Positions 9,685-18,260 of a stretch of 64,000 nt of DNA are shown one piece after another; position 1 is the first letter of the stretch; each line of letters starts with the position of its first letter. The notes beneath the pieces were generated by a model. That model saw only the letters and a list, made by a program, of their open reading frames with translations, made no database searches and had not been told where the DNA came from. The position numbers were made by a program, and so were the translations under genes. Source of the stretch: JACKBJ01 sp964549495 (GTDB taxonomy: Bacteria > Chloroflexota > Anaerolineae > Epilineales > Epilineaceae); NCBI GenBank assembly GCA_964549495.1, contig CAZJWJ010000006.1, forward strand, positions 23,225 to 87,224, written 5' to 3'.

Positions 9685-10884
9685 CTAGACCATCTCGATG
9701 GCCATGGCCACCGCCTCGCCGCCGCCCAGGCAGGCCGTGGCCAGGCCCAGCTTGCCGCCGCGTGCGGCCAGGGCGTGCATCAGGGTGACGACGATGCGGG
9801 CGCCGCTGGCGCCGATGGGATGGCCCAGCGCGATGGCGCCACCGTTGACGTTGACCTTGTCCCAATCCCAGCCCGGCAGCAGGTCGCCGTCGGCCAGGGT
9901 CTGGGCCGCGAAGGCCTCGTTGATCTCGATCAGATCGAAGTCGGTCAGGCTCAGGCCGGTCTTCTCCAAGAGGCGCTTGACGCCGTGGACCGGCGCCAGG
10001 AAGATCTCCTTCGGATCGCCGGCCGCCTGGGCATAGCCCACGACGCGGGCCTTGGGCCTGTGACCCTGCTCGGATGCCCAGTCGGCACCGGCCACCACCA
10101 GGGCGGCCCCGCCGCTGTTGAGCCCGGGCGCGTTGCCGGCCGTGACCGTACCCTCTTTGCTGAAGACCGGTCGCAGCCGGCCCAGGGCCTCCATGCTCGA
10201 GTCGCGGCGCGGGCTCTCGTCGGTGTCGACCACCGTCACCGCGCCCTTGCGGCCGGGCACCTCGACCGGCACGATCTCGGCCGCGAAGGCGCCCGAGTCG
10301 ATGGCCGCGATGGCCTTCCGGTGGCTGTCGAGGGCGAACTCGTCCTGCCGGTCGCGGGGGATCTGGCATTCCTGGGCCACCCAATCGGCCGCGGCGCCCA
10401 TGTGCCAGTCCTCCAAGGCGCACCACAGTCCATCGTGCACCGCCAGATCGACCGCCTGCTTGTCGAAGAGCCGGAATCCGGCCCGCGCATCGGGCAGGGT
10501 ATAGGGCGCCTGGTACATGTTTTCCATGCCGCCGGTGACCATCAGGTCGGCCTCTCCGACCCGGATGGCCTGGCTGGCCAGCATGATGGCCTTCATGCCC
10601 GAGCCGCAGACCTTGTTGATGGTGCTGGCGCTGACGCTGTAGGGAATGCCGGCCTTCACCGCCGCCTGCCGCGCCGGCGCTTGGCCGGCACCGGCCTGCA
10701 GCACCATGCCCATCAGCACCTCGTCGACGCGCGCCGGGTCGACGCCGGCGCGCTCGATGGCGGCCCGGATGGCCGTGGCGCCAAGCTCGGTGGCCGGCAG
10801 TTTGGAGACCTGCCCCTCGAAGCTGCCGATGGGGGTTCGGGCGCCCGAGAGAATGACCACCTCGCGCTTGCCATGATCGTTCAC
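9685..10884 (-). CDS. Acetyl-CoA C-acetyltransferase (thiolase)
   Basis: 399 residues from a GTG start with GAGGA upstream; the open frame continues to 10962 but the extra residues match nothing in the family. The nucleophile Cys is in NKVCGSGMK (C93), the catalytic His in ALGHPIGASGAR, and the second Cys in the C-terminal CLGGGEAVAM block. The enzyme condenses two acetyl-CoA to acetoacetyl-CoA or runs in reverse in fatty-acid and amino-acid degradation. Without 3-hydroxyacyl-CoA dehydrogenase or PHB genes beside it, the direction cannot be settled. Confidence 0.95.
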   Translation of the reverse strand: MNDHGKREVVILSGARTPIGSFEGQVSKLPATELGATAIRAAIERAGVDPARVDEVLMGMVLQAGAGQAPARQAAVKAGIPYSVSASTINKVCGSGMKAIMLASQAIRVGEADLMVTGGMENMYQAPYTLPDARAGFRLFDKQAVDLAVHDGLWCALEDWHMGAAADWVAQECQIPRDRQDEFALDSHRKAIAAIDSGAFAAEIVPVEVPGRKGAVTVVDTDESPRRDSSMEALGRLRPVFSKEGTVTAGNAPGLNSGGAALVVAGADWASEQGHRPKARVVGYAQAAGDPKEIFLAPVHGVKRLLEKTGLSLTDFDLIEINEAFAAQTLADGDLLPGWDWDKVNVNGGAIALGHPIGASGARIVVTLMHALAARGGKLGLATACLGGGEAVAMAIEMV

Positions 10885-11021
10885 GCTGTCCTCGCTTCCG
10901 CGTTGTCGTGTGGGGAAATCAGCCCCGGAGTCCGCGATCGGCGCCCATCCTCTAGACCGCATGATGGGCGGCGGCTCGCCGGGGAGCGACCCTCAATTGT
11001 CTCCGAAGCGCCCTGCAAAGC

Positions 11022-11052
11022 AAAAAGGCGGCGCCCCTCGTGGGACGCCGCT
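11022..11052 (-). terminator. Rho-independent terminator of the APH-like gene
   Basis: On the minus strand a GC stem (arms around GGCGGCG and CGCCGCT, extended by CCC/GGG with one bulge) is followed by TTTTT. It lies about 60 bases past the stop codon of the gene at 11114-12544. Confidence 0.75.
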
Positions 11053-11113
11053 CCAAGTTTCCGTTCAAGGATGCTTCCGCCGGCAGCGCATCCACGATAG
11101 AACATCCGTTCGT

Positions 11114-12544
11114 TCAAGTCAAGCGCTCGGCCGCCTCGATCAGCCGGCGCGCAAACTGGCCCAGGCCGCCCCAGAGCTCGGGCCGACCCGGTTCCAGATT
11201 GTGGAGGATGTGCTGGTAACTCACGGCCTGATGGAGCTCGGTGGCGACCCGCGCCAGGGGCCAGAGGGGCTCGATCGAGATCTCCGGCCGCAGCTCGGCC
11301 CAGCCGGCGGCATAGGCATCCTGCAACCGACCTCGCCGGGCATCGTCCTCCTCGAAGGCGATCAGCAGCAAGTCGACCATGGGGTGGGCGATGCAGGCAT
11401 CGGTCCAGTCGAAGATGACGAAGTCCTCCCCGCGCAGCGCCAGGTTGCCTGGATGCAGGTCGCCGTGCACCAGGACGTTGGGCAGGCCGGCGGCTGCCAG
11501 ACGCTGGCAGGCCTCCACGATGGCCGGTAAGACCGCTCGCAAGCGCTCGATCTCCTCGGCCTGCAGCGACTCGGCCAACAAGGGGTCGTCCAGGAGCGCA
11601 TGAGCTTGTTCGATCGCCACCGCGAGGCCTCGATCCGGGCAGCCCACCTCGCGCCAGATCTCGAGTCTCTCGGCAGTGGATGCCTGGAAGCCGGGAAGCG
11701 CGGCCAGCAGCTCCAGCTTCAATCGCTCGCGATGCGCTTCGTCCATGTCTTCCCGTGAGTAGACCGGCGGGCCCAGGTCGCGCATCAGGAGCCAGCCCGG
11801 ACCGGGCCGCGCTCCCATGATCTCGGGCGCCCAGCGCGGAAGATGTCGCGCCAAGGCCAGGGTAAAGGCCGCCTCGTCGACGAAGAGCGGCTGCTCTCCG
11901 GAGGCCTTGAACCATACCGGCCCATCCTCCGTCGGGGCGCGCAGGACACAGGAGATGCCCCAGCTCTTGACCTGCTCGACCGGACCCGTGCGGCGCACAC
12001 CCCGATCGGCCAGGCAACCATCGATCCACTCGCAAGCCTCGCGGTGCCAACCGGAACGCTCGCGCGCCCAGGGTGGCCGTTGCACGGGGACCCGACCGCT
12101 GGTCTGCTCTTCGAGCCAGGCTTCGACCGCCTGTCGACCCAAGGCGTCCAGAGGCGCCAGCCGATCGAAGGCGCCGGCTTCGACCCAGGACCAGCCCTCG
12201 GCAGGGGCCTGCCCTGCCGAGGGCCACTCGGCCACCATCACCAGCTCTTGATTCCGCGTTTCCTCGTCCACCTCGCGGGCCGCTCGGCGCAGCATGCGCA
12301 AGCCCTCGACGCCCAGGAGCTCGCCGAGTGACGCTACGAACCAAGCCGAGTCGGGGGCCCAAACGAAGCGCGCCGCTTCGGCGACCGGCAAGACCGGCTG
12401 ATGGTCGATCTCATCGGATTCGACACGCGCTCGGTCCTCGCCCCCTGATTCGAGCCCCGCGCGCACGAGGATGGCCGGACGCTCGGGATGCAGCACCAGA
12501 AACTGGACCTGCGTCCGCCAGGTCGGCTCTTGATCATGGCTCAC
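11114..12544 (-). CDS. Aminoglycoside phosphotransferase-family kinase with N-terminal NUDIX-like region
   Basis: 476 residues. The C-terminal half (about 190-476) is a protein-kinase-like APH domain with the Brenner motif LVHGDLHPGNLALR and the metal-binding VIFDWTDACI. The N-terminal 160 residues look like a degenerate NUDIX hydrolase fold (strand QVQFLVLHPERPAILV and a helix containing REVDEETRN), without a clear GX5EX7REUXEE box. The APH family phosphorylates many small molecules, so an antibiotic is not implied. It is monocistronic, with its own terminator. Confidence 0.82.
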   Translation of the reverse strand: MSHDQEPTWRTQVQFLVLHPERPAILVRAGLESGGEDRARVESDEIDHQPVLPVAEAARFVWAPDSAWFVASLGELLGVEGLRMLRRAAREVDEETRNQELVMVAEWPSAGQAPAEGWSWVEAGAFDRLAPLDALGRQAVEAWLEEQTSGRVPVQRPPWARERSGWHREACEWIDGCLADRGVRRTGPVEQVKSWGISCVLRAPTEDGPVWFKASGEQPLFVDEAAFTLALARHLPRWAPEIMGARPGPGWLLMRDLGPPVYSREDMDEAHRERLKLELLAALPGFQASTAERLEIWREVGCPDRGLAVAIEQAHALLDDPLLAESLQAEEIERLRAVLPAIVEACQRLAAAGLPNVLVHGDLHPGNLALRGEDFVIFDWTDACIAHPMVDLLLIAFEEDDARRGRLQDAYAAGWAELRPEISIEPLWPLARVATELHQAVSYQHILHNLEPGRPELWGGLGQFARRLIEAAERLT

Positions 12545-12746
12545 ATCGATCTCCTCTAGGCGCGGTCATTCCGGCGCCGGCCCTCCGTCGGTCGAGCGTC
12601 GGTCGGGCGCCGGCCGAGCGTGGTCGGCGCGACACGCAAGACGCTGGCCAGGGCGTACAATGGATGCCGGTCGACCGACCCCTTTGGCCCGATTTGGCAA
12701 CATCCGAACCTTCACCCGGTCACGCATCAACGGAGCGTCCCACACT

Positions 12747-13334
12747 ATGCAGATTCCCTTCCGCATCGCCCTCGCCTCGAGCATGCTCGTCCTGGGCCTG
12801 TCCGTCGTCTTCTCCAACCACGCCTCGGCTCAGATGGACGCCAGCGAGTCCGAGAGTTCGGACGGCCAGATGATGGCCGAGACGAGCATGGCCGAGACCG
12901 AACCGTCGACCACCCAGGCCACCGAAGCCGCGATGGAGCCGATGACCTCGGCCGACACGCCCTGCCTGCCGGCCGGCGAGTCCAGCACCACGATGACCGA
13001 TACCTGGGTCCCGCTGGCCCATGGCGAGACCAAGATCTTCCTCTGCAGCGCCAGCGCCGGCACCAGCTATCGCTTCGACGTGGTCTACGATGCCGCCGAC
13101 ACGGTGCCCGGCGACGGCGGCAACTATATCGCCATCGAGAGCTATCGCCTCAACCACGTCGGCGTGGCCTGGGGCAATCGTTCCAGCGAGCCCAACGGCG
13201 ACGATCGCGAGACGGTCGCCCGCAGCGCCGACACGAACGAGGTCTGGCAGATCCAGGTGACCAACACCGCGAGCAGCCCGGCCTACGACACGAGCTTCTG
13301 GTTGAGCAGCCACCGGCTCTCCGGAAGCGACTGA
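12747..13334 (+). CDS. Small secreted protein of unknown function
   Basis: 195 residues with a Sec signal (residues 1-29, cleavage near NHASAQ), then a Ser/Glu/Met/Thr-rich linker to about residue 70, then a compact domain containing two Cys (in DTPCLPAGE and FLCSASAG) that could form a disulfide. The domain resembles the small beta-sandwich C-terminal domains of bacterial exoproteins, but no family was recognised. A GGAG box lies about ten bases before the ATG. A TACAAT hexamer at 12656 could be its -10 element. Confidence 0.72.
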   Translation: MQIPFRIALASSMLVLGLSVVFSNHASAQMDASESESSDGQMMAETSMAETEPSTTQATEAAMEPMTSADTPCLPAGESSTTMTDTWVPLAHGETKIFLCSASAGTSYRFDVVYDAADTVPGDGGNYIAIESYRLNHVGVAWGNRSSEPNGDDRETVARSADTNEVWQIQVTNTASSPAYDTSFWLSSHRLSGSD

Positions 13335-13395
13335 GTTCTGAGCCCCTCCGCTTCGGCCGGGGCCGACCCTTTGCCCCCAGCCCCGGTGCATTTGC

Positions 13396-13463
13396 GGTAG
13401 CCGACCCTTCGGGCTACCAACCGCGAGCCGGACGCGCCCGCCCGGGTGCGTCCGGCTCGCGGT
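13396..13463. terminator. Two hairpins between convergent genes
   Basis: The first stem pairs GGTAGCC (13396) with GGCTACC (13412). The second is a perfect 16-bp stem, ACCGCGAGCCGGACGC (13420) with its complement ending at 13463 and a 12-base loop. They lie between the 3' ends of the secreted-protein gene (plus) and xseB (minus). Neither has a U-tract. Confidence 0.65.
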
Positions 13464-13503
13464 CTGTCCGGGGATCGTCAGGTGGCGTGCATGGCCCCGT
13501 CGG

Positions 13504-13806
13504 TCACGGAGATCGTTTGCCATCGCGTCGATCGACGGCCTGCCCTCGGTCTCGCTCGTCTGGATCCTCCGAGACCGATTCGCCATCGATCTCCTGCAGT
13601 CGCAGCTCGGCCGCGGAGAGGATCTCGGCGCAGCGCTGGCTGAGGCCCACGGCGCCCTCGTAGAGCTCGATCGACGCATCCAGGGACAGCTCGCCGTCCT
13701 CCAGGCGCCGCACGGCCTCGTCGAGCAGCTCCAGGGCGGTCTCGAAGTCGATGGATGCCAGATCGATCTGTCCCAGGTCGTCCAGGCTCGGTCGGGGCTC
13801 GCTCAC
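13504..13806 (-). CDS. xseB: Exodeoxyribonuclease VII small subunit
   Basis: 100 residues. The core, from FETALELLDEAVRRLEDGEL to IELYEGAVGLSQRCAEIL, is the helical hairpin of XseB that wraps the large subunit. Its ATG overlaps the stop of xseA by four bases (ATGA), which suggests translational coupling. The Arg/Asp-rich tail after residue 80 is longer than in E. coli. It is last in a run of five minus-strand DNA-processing genes. Confidence 0.95.
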   Translation of the reverse strand: MSEPRPSLDDLGQIDLASIDFETALELLDEAVRRLEDGELSLDASIELYEGAVGLSQRCAEILSAAELRLQEIDGESVSEDPDERDRGQAVDRRDGKRSP

Positions 13807-15032
13807 GTCGGCTTCTCCTCGTCGTCGGGTTCGAAGAGGCGCGGCTGGCCGGCGGCCAGGGCCTCGATCTGTCCATCGGAAAGGCGGATGCGCAGGGCCT
13901 CGCCGGGCGCCACGTCGCCGGTGCGGCGCACCGTGCTGCCGTCACGATCGCGGCTGACCAGGGCGAAGCCCCGGTCGAGCACCGCCTGGGGGCTGATGGC
14001 CTCCAGGCGTTCGGCGCGGGCCTGCAGGCCGGCCCGCCGCAGCCGCAGATCGGCGGCGGTCGCCCGCCGCATGCGATCGCGGAAATCCGAGAGATCCTGG
14101 CGGGCCTCGGCGATCCGCCGGCTCGGCGCGCAGCGCGCCAAGCGCTGCTGCAGCTGGCCATGGACCTCGCCGGCGGTCTCGACCCGCCGGCCTACCAATC
14201 GCTCGATGCGCAGCCGCGACGCATCCACCGACATGCGCAGCTCGCCCACGTCTGGCGTGGCCAGCTCGGCGGCGGCCGAGGGCGTCGGCGCGCGCAGGTC
14301 GGCCGCGAAGTCGGCGATGCTGAAGTCGATCTCGTGCCCCACGCCCGCCACCACCGGTACCGGGCAGGCCACGATGGCCCGCGCCACCGCCTCGTCGTTG
14401 AAGGCCCACAGGTCCTCCAGGCTGCCGCCGCCGCGGGTGAGGATGACCAAATCGACGCCGGCCGCGCCCACCGCCGCCAGGGCGCGGACGATCTGCGGCG
14501 GCGCGGACTCGCCCTGTACCGCGGTCGGCGCCAGCAGCAGCTCGGCCACCGGCCAGCGGCGCTCGAGTACGTTGAGCACATCGCGCAGCGCGGCGGCCTG
14601 CCGGCTGGTGACGATGCCGATGCGCATGGGGTAGGCCGGCAAGGGCCGCTTGCGCTCGGCCTCGAAGAGCCCCTCCGCGGCCAGCTTGCGCTTGAGCGCC
14701 TCGAAGCGGGCGTGCAGCTCGCCCAGACCGGCCGGCTCCACCCGGTCGACCTGCAGCTGATACTCGCCCCGGTCGGCGTAGACCGAGACCCGACCGTGCA
14801 TGCGGAACTTGCCGCCGTCCTCGGGCAGGTGGTCCTGGCGCGCGGCCTGGAACTTCCACATCACGCAGCGGATGCTGGCCGCGTCGTCCTTGAGCGAGAA
14901 GTACCAGTGACCGCTGGCGTAGTTGCGGCAGTTGGAGACCTCGCCCTCGACCCAGACGTCCTCCAGCAGCGGATCGCGCTCGAGCAGTCCCTTGATGTGG
15001 GCCGTCAGCTCGGTGACGCTCAGCTCGTTCAT
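13803..15032 (-). CDS. xseA: Exodeoxyribonuclease VII large subunit
   Basis: 409 residues. The N-terminal OB-fold includes VWVEGEVSNCRNYASGHWYFSLKD. The catalytic domain has the family blocks RIGIVTSRQAAALRDVL, LTRGGGSLEDLWAFNDE and PVVAGVGHEIDFSIADFAAD, followed by a coiled-coil arm and the C-terminal RGFALV segment. With XseB it degrades single-stranded DNA from both ends. It overlaps its upstream neighbour (metallophosphoesterase) by four bases and xseB by four bases, so the genes are almost certainly co-translated. Confidence 0.96.
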   Translation of the reverse strand: MNELSVTELTAHIKGLLERDPLLEDVWVEGEVSNCRNYASGHWYFSLKDDAASIRCVMWKFQAARQDHLPEDGGKFRMHGRVSVYADRGEYQLQVDRVEPAGLGELHARFEALKRKLAAEGLFEAERKRPLPAYPMRIGIVTSRQAAALRDVLNVLERRWPVAELLLAPTAVQGESAPPQIVRALAAVGAAGVDLVILTRGGGSLEDLWAFNDEAVARAIVACPVPVVAGVGHEIDFSIADFAADLRAPTPSAAAELATPDVGELRMSVDASRLRIERLVGRRVETAGEVHGQLQQRLARCAPSRRIAEARQDLSDFRDRMRRATAADLRLRRAGLQARAERLEAISPQAVLDRGFALVSRDRDGSTVRRTGDVAPGEALRIRLSDGQIEALAAGQPRLFEPDDEEKPT

Positions 15033-16276
15033 GCCTCGGCCTCGTCGACGGTCTCCGCCGCCGAGCCCGATTCCTCGTCGATGGCCCCGCTGCCGTACTG
15101 CTCCAGCACCATCCGCCGCGCCGCTTCGATCAGCTCGCGTTCCGGCTCGTCCTCGGCCGCGCCGGCAAAGGCCTGGGCCACGCGGTCGATCTCGCCGCGG
15201 GCGCTGACCCGCGACTCGCCGGCCGGCTTCAGGTCGCCCATCGCGCGCTCCTCGATCGACAGCAGGTGCCGGTCCAGGTCGAAGTAGAAGTTCAGCTCGC
15301 TTCCCAGCTGCCAGAGCTCGCGCGGGCGCAGCTGGTGGTAGGTCTTGCGCGAGAGCGGGCCCTCCAGCCGGACCTGCAGGATCTGGTCCGGGGCCGAGAA
15401 GGCCCGGATGCGCTCGGCCAGCCACTCGGTCGGCGCTTCCTCGGGCAGGTCCGTGGCGCGGATGGTCTCGCGCCGCATCGGCTGCGGGTTGAGGTGGATG
15501 GCCTTGGTCCGGATGCGGCAGGGCCGGCCCGCTTCGATCTGAAGGTCGATGAAGCCGCATTTCAGCTCCAGCTCGCCGAAGCTCAGCCGCTCCGTCGGCC
15601 CGGGAAAGACCAAGGGCACCCCGCCGATCTCCCGGCTCTTGGCGCCGTGGATGTGGCCCACCAGGAGCTGGTCGACCACCCCGGCCAGATTGGCGATGGA
15701 GTCGTGGGTGATGGTGGCCTCCTCGGCCTTGGCGTGCAGCATGCCCTCGACCGCGTAATGCGTGACCAGCAGGGCCGCCTCGGCGCCCTCGGGTCGTCGA
15801 ATCGGCTCGACCAGGCGCGCGAAGGGATCGGCGTCGCGCGGCAGGCGCGGGTCGGGCGGCAGGCCGCCGATGGCCACCTGCATCCCGCCCAAGGCCCCGC
15901 TCCACCAGGTGACGGCCGTCGGGTCGATGAAGACCGTGGCCAGGCGCACCTTCTCGAAGAGCCGCTGCGGCGTCGAGCCGGACAGGCGGGTTTTGGGGAT
16001 GTCGTGGTTGCCGCCGATCAGGAAGGTGCGGATGCCGGCATCGCCCAGGCGCTGGAGCTGCTCGGCCACCCAGGTCAGCTCGGTGGCCCGCGGGTTGGGC
16101 CCGTCGAAGAGGTCGCCGCCGTGGATGTAGGCGTCGGCCTTGCTCGACAGGGCGTAGTCGATGGTCTCGCCCCAGGCTTCGCGCAGCTGGCTTCGGCGCC
16201 GCGAGAGCTGCTCGGGCGTCATGCGAGCATAGTGCTTGTTCAGATGGCTGTCGGAGGCGAAGATGATTCGGGGCAT
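15029..16276 (-). CDS. Mre11/SbcD-like DNA-repair metallophosphoesterase
   Basis: 415 residues with the five phosphoesterase motifs: SDSHLN (D9, H11), HGGDLFDG (D55), GGNHD (N90-D92), LVTHYAV and GHIHG. The capping domain after residue 240 is unlike E. coli SbcD but similar in size, and the last 30 residues are acidic. The family makes nucleolytic cuts at double-strand ends with a Rad50/SbcC ATPase. No SbcC is encoded here; the neighbouring HerA ATPase may take the motor role. It overlaps xseA by four bases and lies nine bases after the HerA gene. Confidence 0.88.
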   Translation of the reverse strand: MPRIIFASDSHLNKHYARMTPEQLSRRRSQLREAWGETIDYALSSKADAYIHGGDLFDGPNPRATELTWVAEQLQRLGDAGIRTFLIGGNHDIPKTRLSGSTPQRLFEKVRLATVFIDPTAVTWWSGALGGMQVAIGGLPPDPRLPRDADPFARLVEPIRRPEGAEAALLVTHYAVEGMLHAKAEEATITHDSIANLAGVVDQLLVGHIHGAKSREIGGVPLVFPGPTERLSFGELELKCGFIDLQIEAGRPCRIRTKAIHLNPQPMRRETIRATDLPEEAPTEWLAERIRAFSAPDQILQVRLEGPLSRKTYHQLRPRELWQLGSELNFYFDLDRHLLSIEERAMGDLKPAGESRVSARGEIDRVAQAFAGAAEDEPERELIEAARRMVLEQYGSGAIDEESGSAAETVDEAEA

Positions 16277-16285
16277 GGGGCGGGT

Positions 16286-18166
16286 CTAGATCTCCTCTTG
16301 CCAGGGCTGCCGGCCGCGGGCCTCGCGCTCGGCCTCCAGGCGGCCGGCATAGCGCTCGACGCCCAGATCCTCCCGCGCGCGGGCCAGGGCCTTCACCAGA
16401 TCGATGTCGCTGCCGCCTTCGTCGCTCTCGCGTCGCCGCACGCGCACCATCACCGGCACGCGCACGGTCGGGCCGAGGACCACCGCCTCGCCGACGTTCA
16501 GGCCCGGCAGGTCGGCCAAGAGGCTCTCGGAGATGCTCTCGGAGGCGCGGCGGACCGCGTTCTGGTCCTCCGGGTTGGTCAGGCGCATGATGATCTGGCT
16601 GCCGCATTGCGAGAGCGTGTCCTGGTGCACCCGGTAGGGCCGCTGGGTGACCAGCACCAGGAAGATGCCAAACTTGCGACCCTCGCTGGCCACGCGCTTG
16701 AGCCACCAGCCGGCCTGCCCCTCGTCGCGGCCCGAGGGCACGAAGTTGTGCGCCTCCTCGAGCACGATGAAGACCGGCCGCGCCAGGCCGTCGCGGGTGG
16801 CCGTCTTCCAGACCTCGCTGACGATCTTGGTCACCAGGAAGTCGGCGATGCGCCGATCGACGCCGGCCAAGTCGACCGCCGAGAGGCGCATCGGCCGCAG
16901 AAGCGCCTCCAGCGGCACGTCCTTGAAGCCCCAGATGCCCAGGGCGGCCAGGAAGTCGATGTACTTGAGCGCCTTGGCCGCGCCGCTGATCGCGTCGTCG
17001 GTCGGCGGCCGTTGGGCGCGCCGGCCACCGGCCGCCTCGCGTGCCTCGCGCCGCGCCTCGGCCCGCTGCCGGGCCCGTTCCTCCGGGTCGCCGAACCAGT
17101 CGTCGGAGTTGTCGGAGTCGGGTAGGCTGTCCGGGGGCTGGTCGTCGTCGCGACGCTCGATGGATGCGTCGCCCTCGGCGCCCGCCGAGGCGACGTATTC
17201 CTGGACATCGAAGCCCTCGGCCGGCATCCCCTCGGGCGGCGCGCCGGCGAAGCCGGCGATCAGCTCGAGCTCGGCGCGCAGGTCCTCGGCCGAGTAGTCG
17301 CGGCCGGCCAGGCGGTCGACGGCGGTGCGCACCGCGTGGCGGATGTTGGTGGCCTTCTCGCTGATGCCGGCCAGGTCGCAGACCTCGTCGACCTCCAGAC
17401 CGCTGAAGCGCACGCTCAAGTGCTCGACGCCGCCGATCTCCTCGTCGCCGATGCGGTTCTGCTGCTCGTTGGGCACGCGGTAGACCTGCACCCGCTCGGC
17501 AAAGGGCGTCGGCCGGCGCTCGGGCGTGCGGCCCATCAGCACGTAGTCGCTGTTGGGGTCGAAGACCATCACCGTGCCGCCCAGCTGCAGGAGCTGCTCG
17601 AGCAGCACGCCGACGGTGTAGCTCTTGCCGGCGCCGGTCTGGGCGATGACCGCCATGTGGCGGCGCAGGCCGTTGGGGTCCATCTGGACTTCGACGCCGG
17701 GCCGGTTGATCAGCGAGCCGATGTGCAGGCCGTCCGTCACGCCCTTGCCGAAGAATTCGCGCAGCATGTCGTCGGGCGCGCGCTCGACCGGCGCGCCGGG
17801 CATGGCCGCGCCGCGGGGCAGGCGCACCGAGCGCGTCTCCGGGTCCAGGTAGCCCAGCACCTTGGCCTCGCCGACCACCACCGGCGGCGAGGCGCCCAGC
17901 CGGCGCAGGATGGCCTCGACCTCGGCATAGCTCATCGACTGCGAGAGCAGCCGGCTGTTGACGCTCAGGCTGGCCACCTGGGCCAGGATGTCCACCTGGC
18001 GCGGCCGGCCCGCCCCGCTCTCCTCGCGCAAGCCGCGCAGCCGGATGTACTCCAGCCGCGGCGGCGCCATCTCGGGCGTGGTGACGAAGGTGAAGGCATC
18101 GGTGCGCACCTCGCCGACCACGTAGCCGACGGCGGCGTCTCGATTCTCGTCGCTTTCAGCGTTCAT
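16286..18166 (-). CDS. HerA-like hexameric DNA translocase (DUF87/FtsK-HerA ATPase)
   Basis: 626 residues. An N-terminal HAS-barrel-like region is followed by Walker A AQTGAGKSYT (residues 175-184), Walker B FIVLEEAHNFVP, and the C-terminal blocks LVTQRPYRVHQDTLSQCGSQ and IIMRLTNPEDQNAV typical of HerA. An Arg/Asp-rich insertion (about 325-400) is specific to this protein. HerA pumps DNA into the NurA nuclease during end resection, known best from archaea, and the NurA gene lies just upstream. Confidence 0.92.
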   Translation of the reverse strand: MNAESDENRDAAVGYVVGEVRTDAFTFVTTPEMAPPRLEYIRLRGLREESGAGRPRQVDILAQVASLSVNSRLLSQSMSYAEVEAILRRLGASPPVVVGEAKVLGYLDPETRSVRLPRGAAMPGAPVERAPDDMLREFFGKGVTDGLHIGSLINRPGVEVQMDPNGLRRHMAVIAQTGAGKSYTVGVLLEQLLQLGGTVMVFDPNSDYVLMGRTPERRPTPFAERVQVYRVPNEQQNRIGDEEIGGVEHLSVRFSGLEVDEVCDLAGISEKATNIRHAVRTAVDRLAGRDYSAEDLRAELELIAGFAGAPPEGMPAEGFDVQEYVASAGAEGDASIERRDDDQPPDSLPDSDNSDDWFGDPEERARQRAEARREAREAAGGRRAQRPPTDDAISGAAKALKYIDFLAALGIWGFKDVPLEALLRPMRLSAVDLAGVDRRIADFLVTKIVSEVWKTATRDGLARPVFIVLEEAHNFVPSGRDEGQAGWWLKRVASEGRKFGIFLVLVTQRPYRVHQDTLSQCGSQIIMRLTNPEDQNAVRRASESISESLLADLPGLNVGEAVVLGPTVRVPVMVRVRRRESDEGGSDIDLVKALARAREDLGVERYAGRLEAEREARGRQPWQEEI

Positions 18167-18260
18167 GGTCCATGTCCTCGATCATCGCTGGACGTTCGCG
18201 GGTCCACTCGTGTGCGCGTCGACGGTCGATGCCGAACACGGCTCCGCCTCTCGCCACCGC

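Noticed and set aside
9600..9690. Possible tRNA-like GGTTCGA segment
   Set aside because: No cloverleaf arms around it; none found elsewhere in the window.
13803..16706. 967-codon open frame reading through xseA into upstream genes
   Set aside because: Only the part from the ATG at 15032 matches XseA; the rest is the antisense-like frame of the metallophosphoesterase and HerA genes kept open by GC bias.
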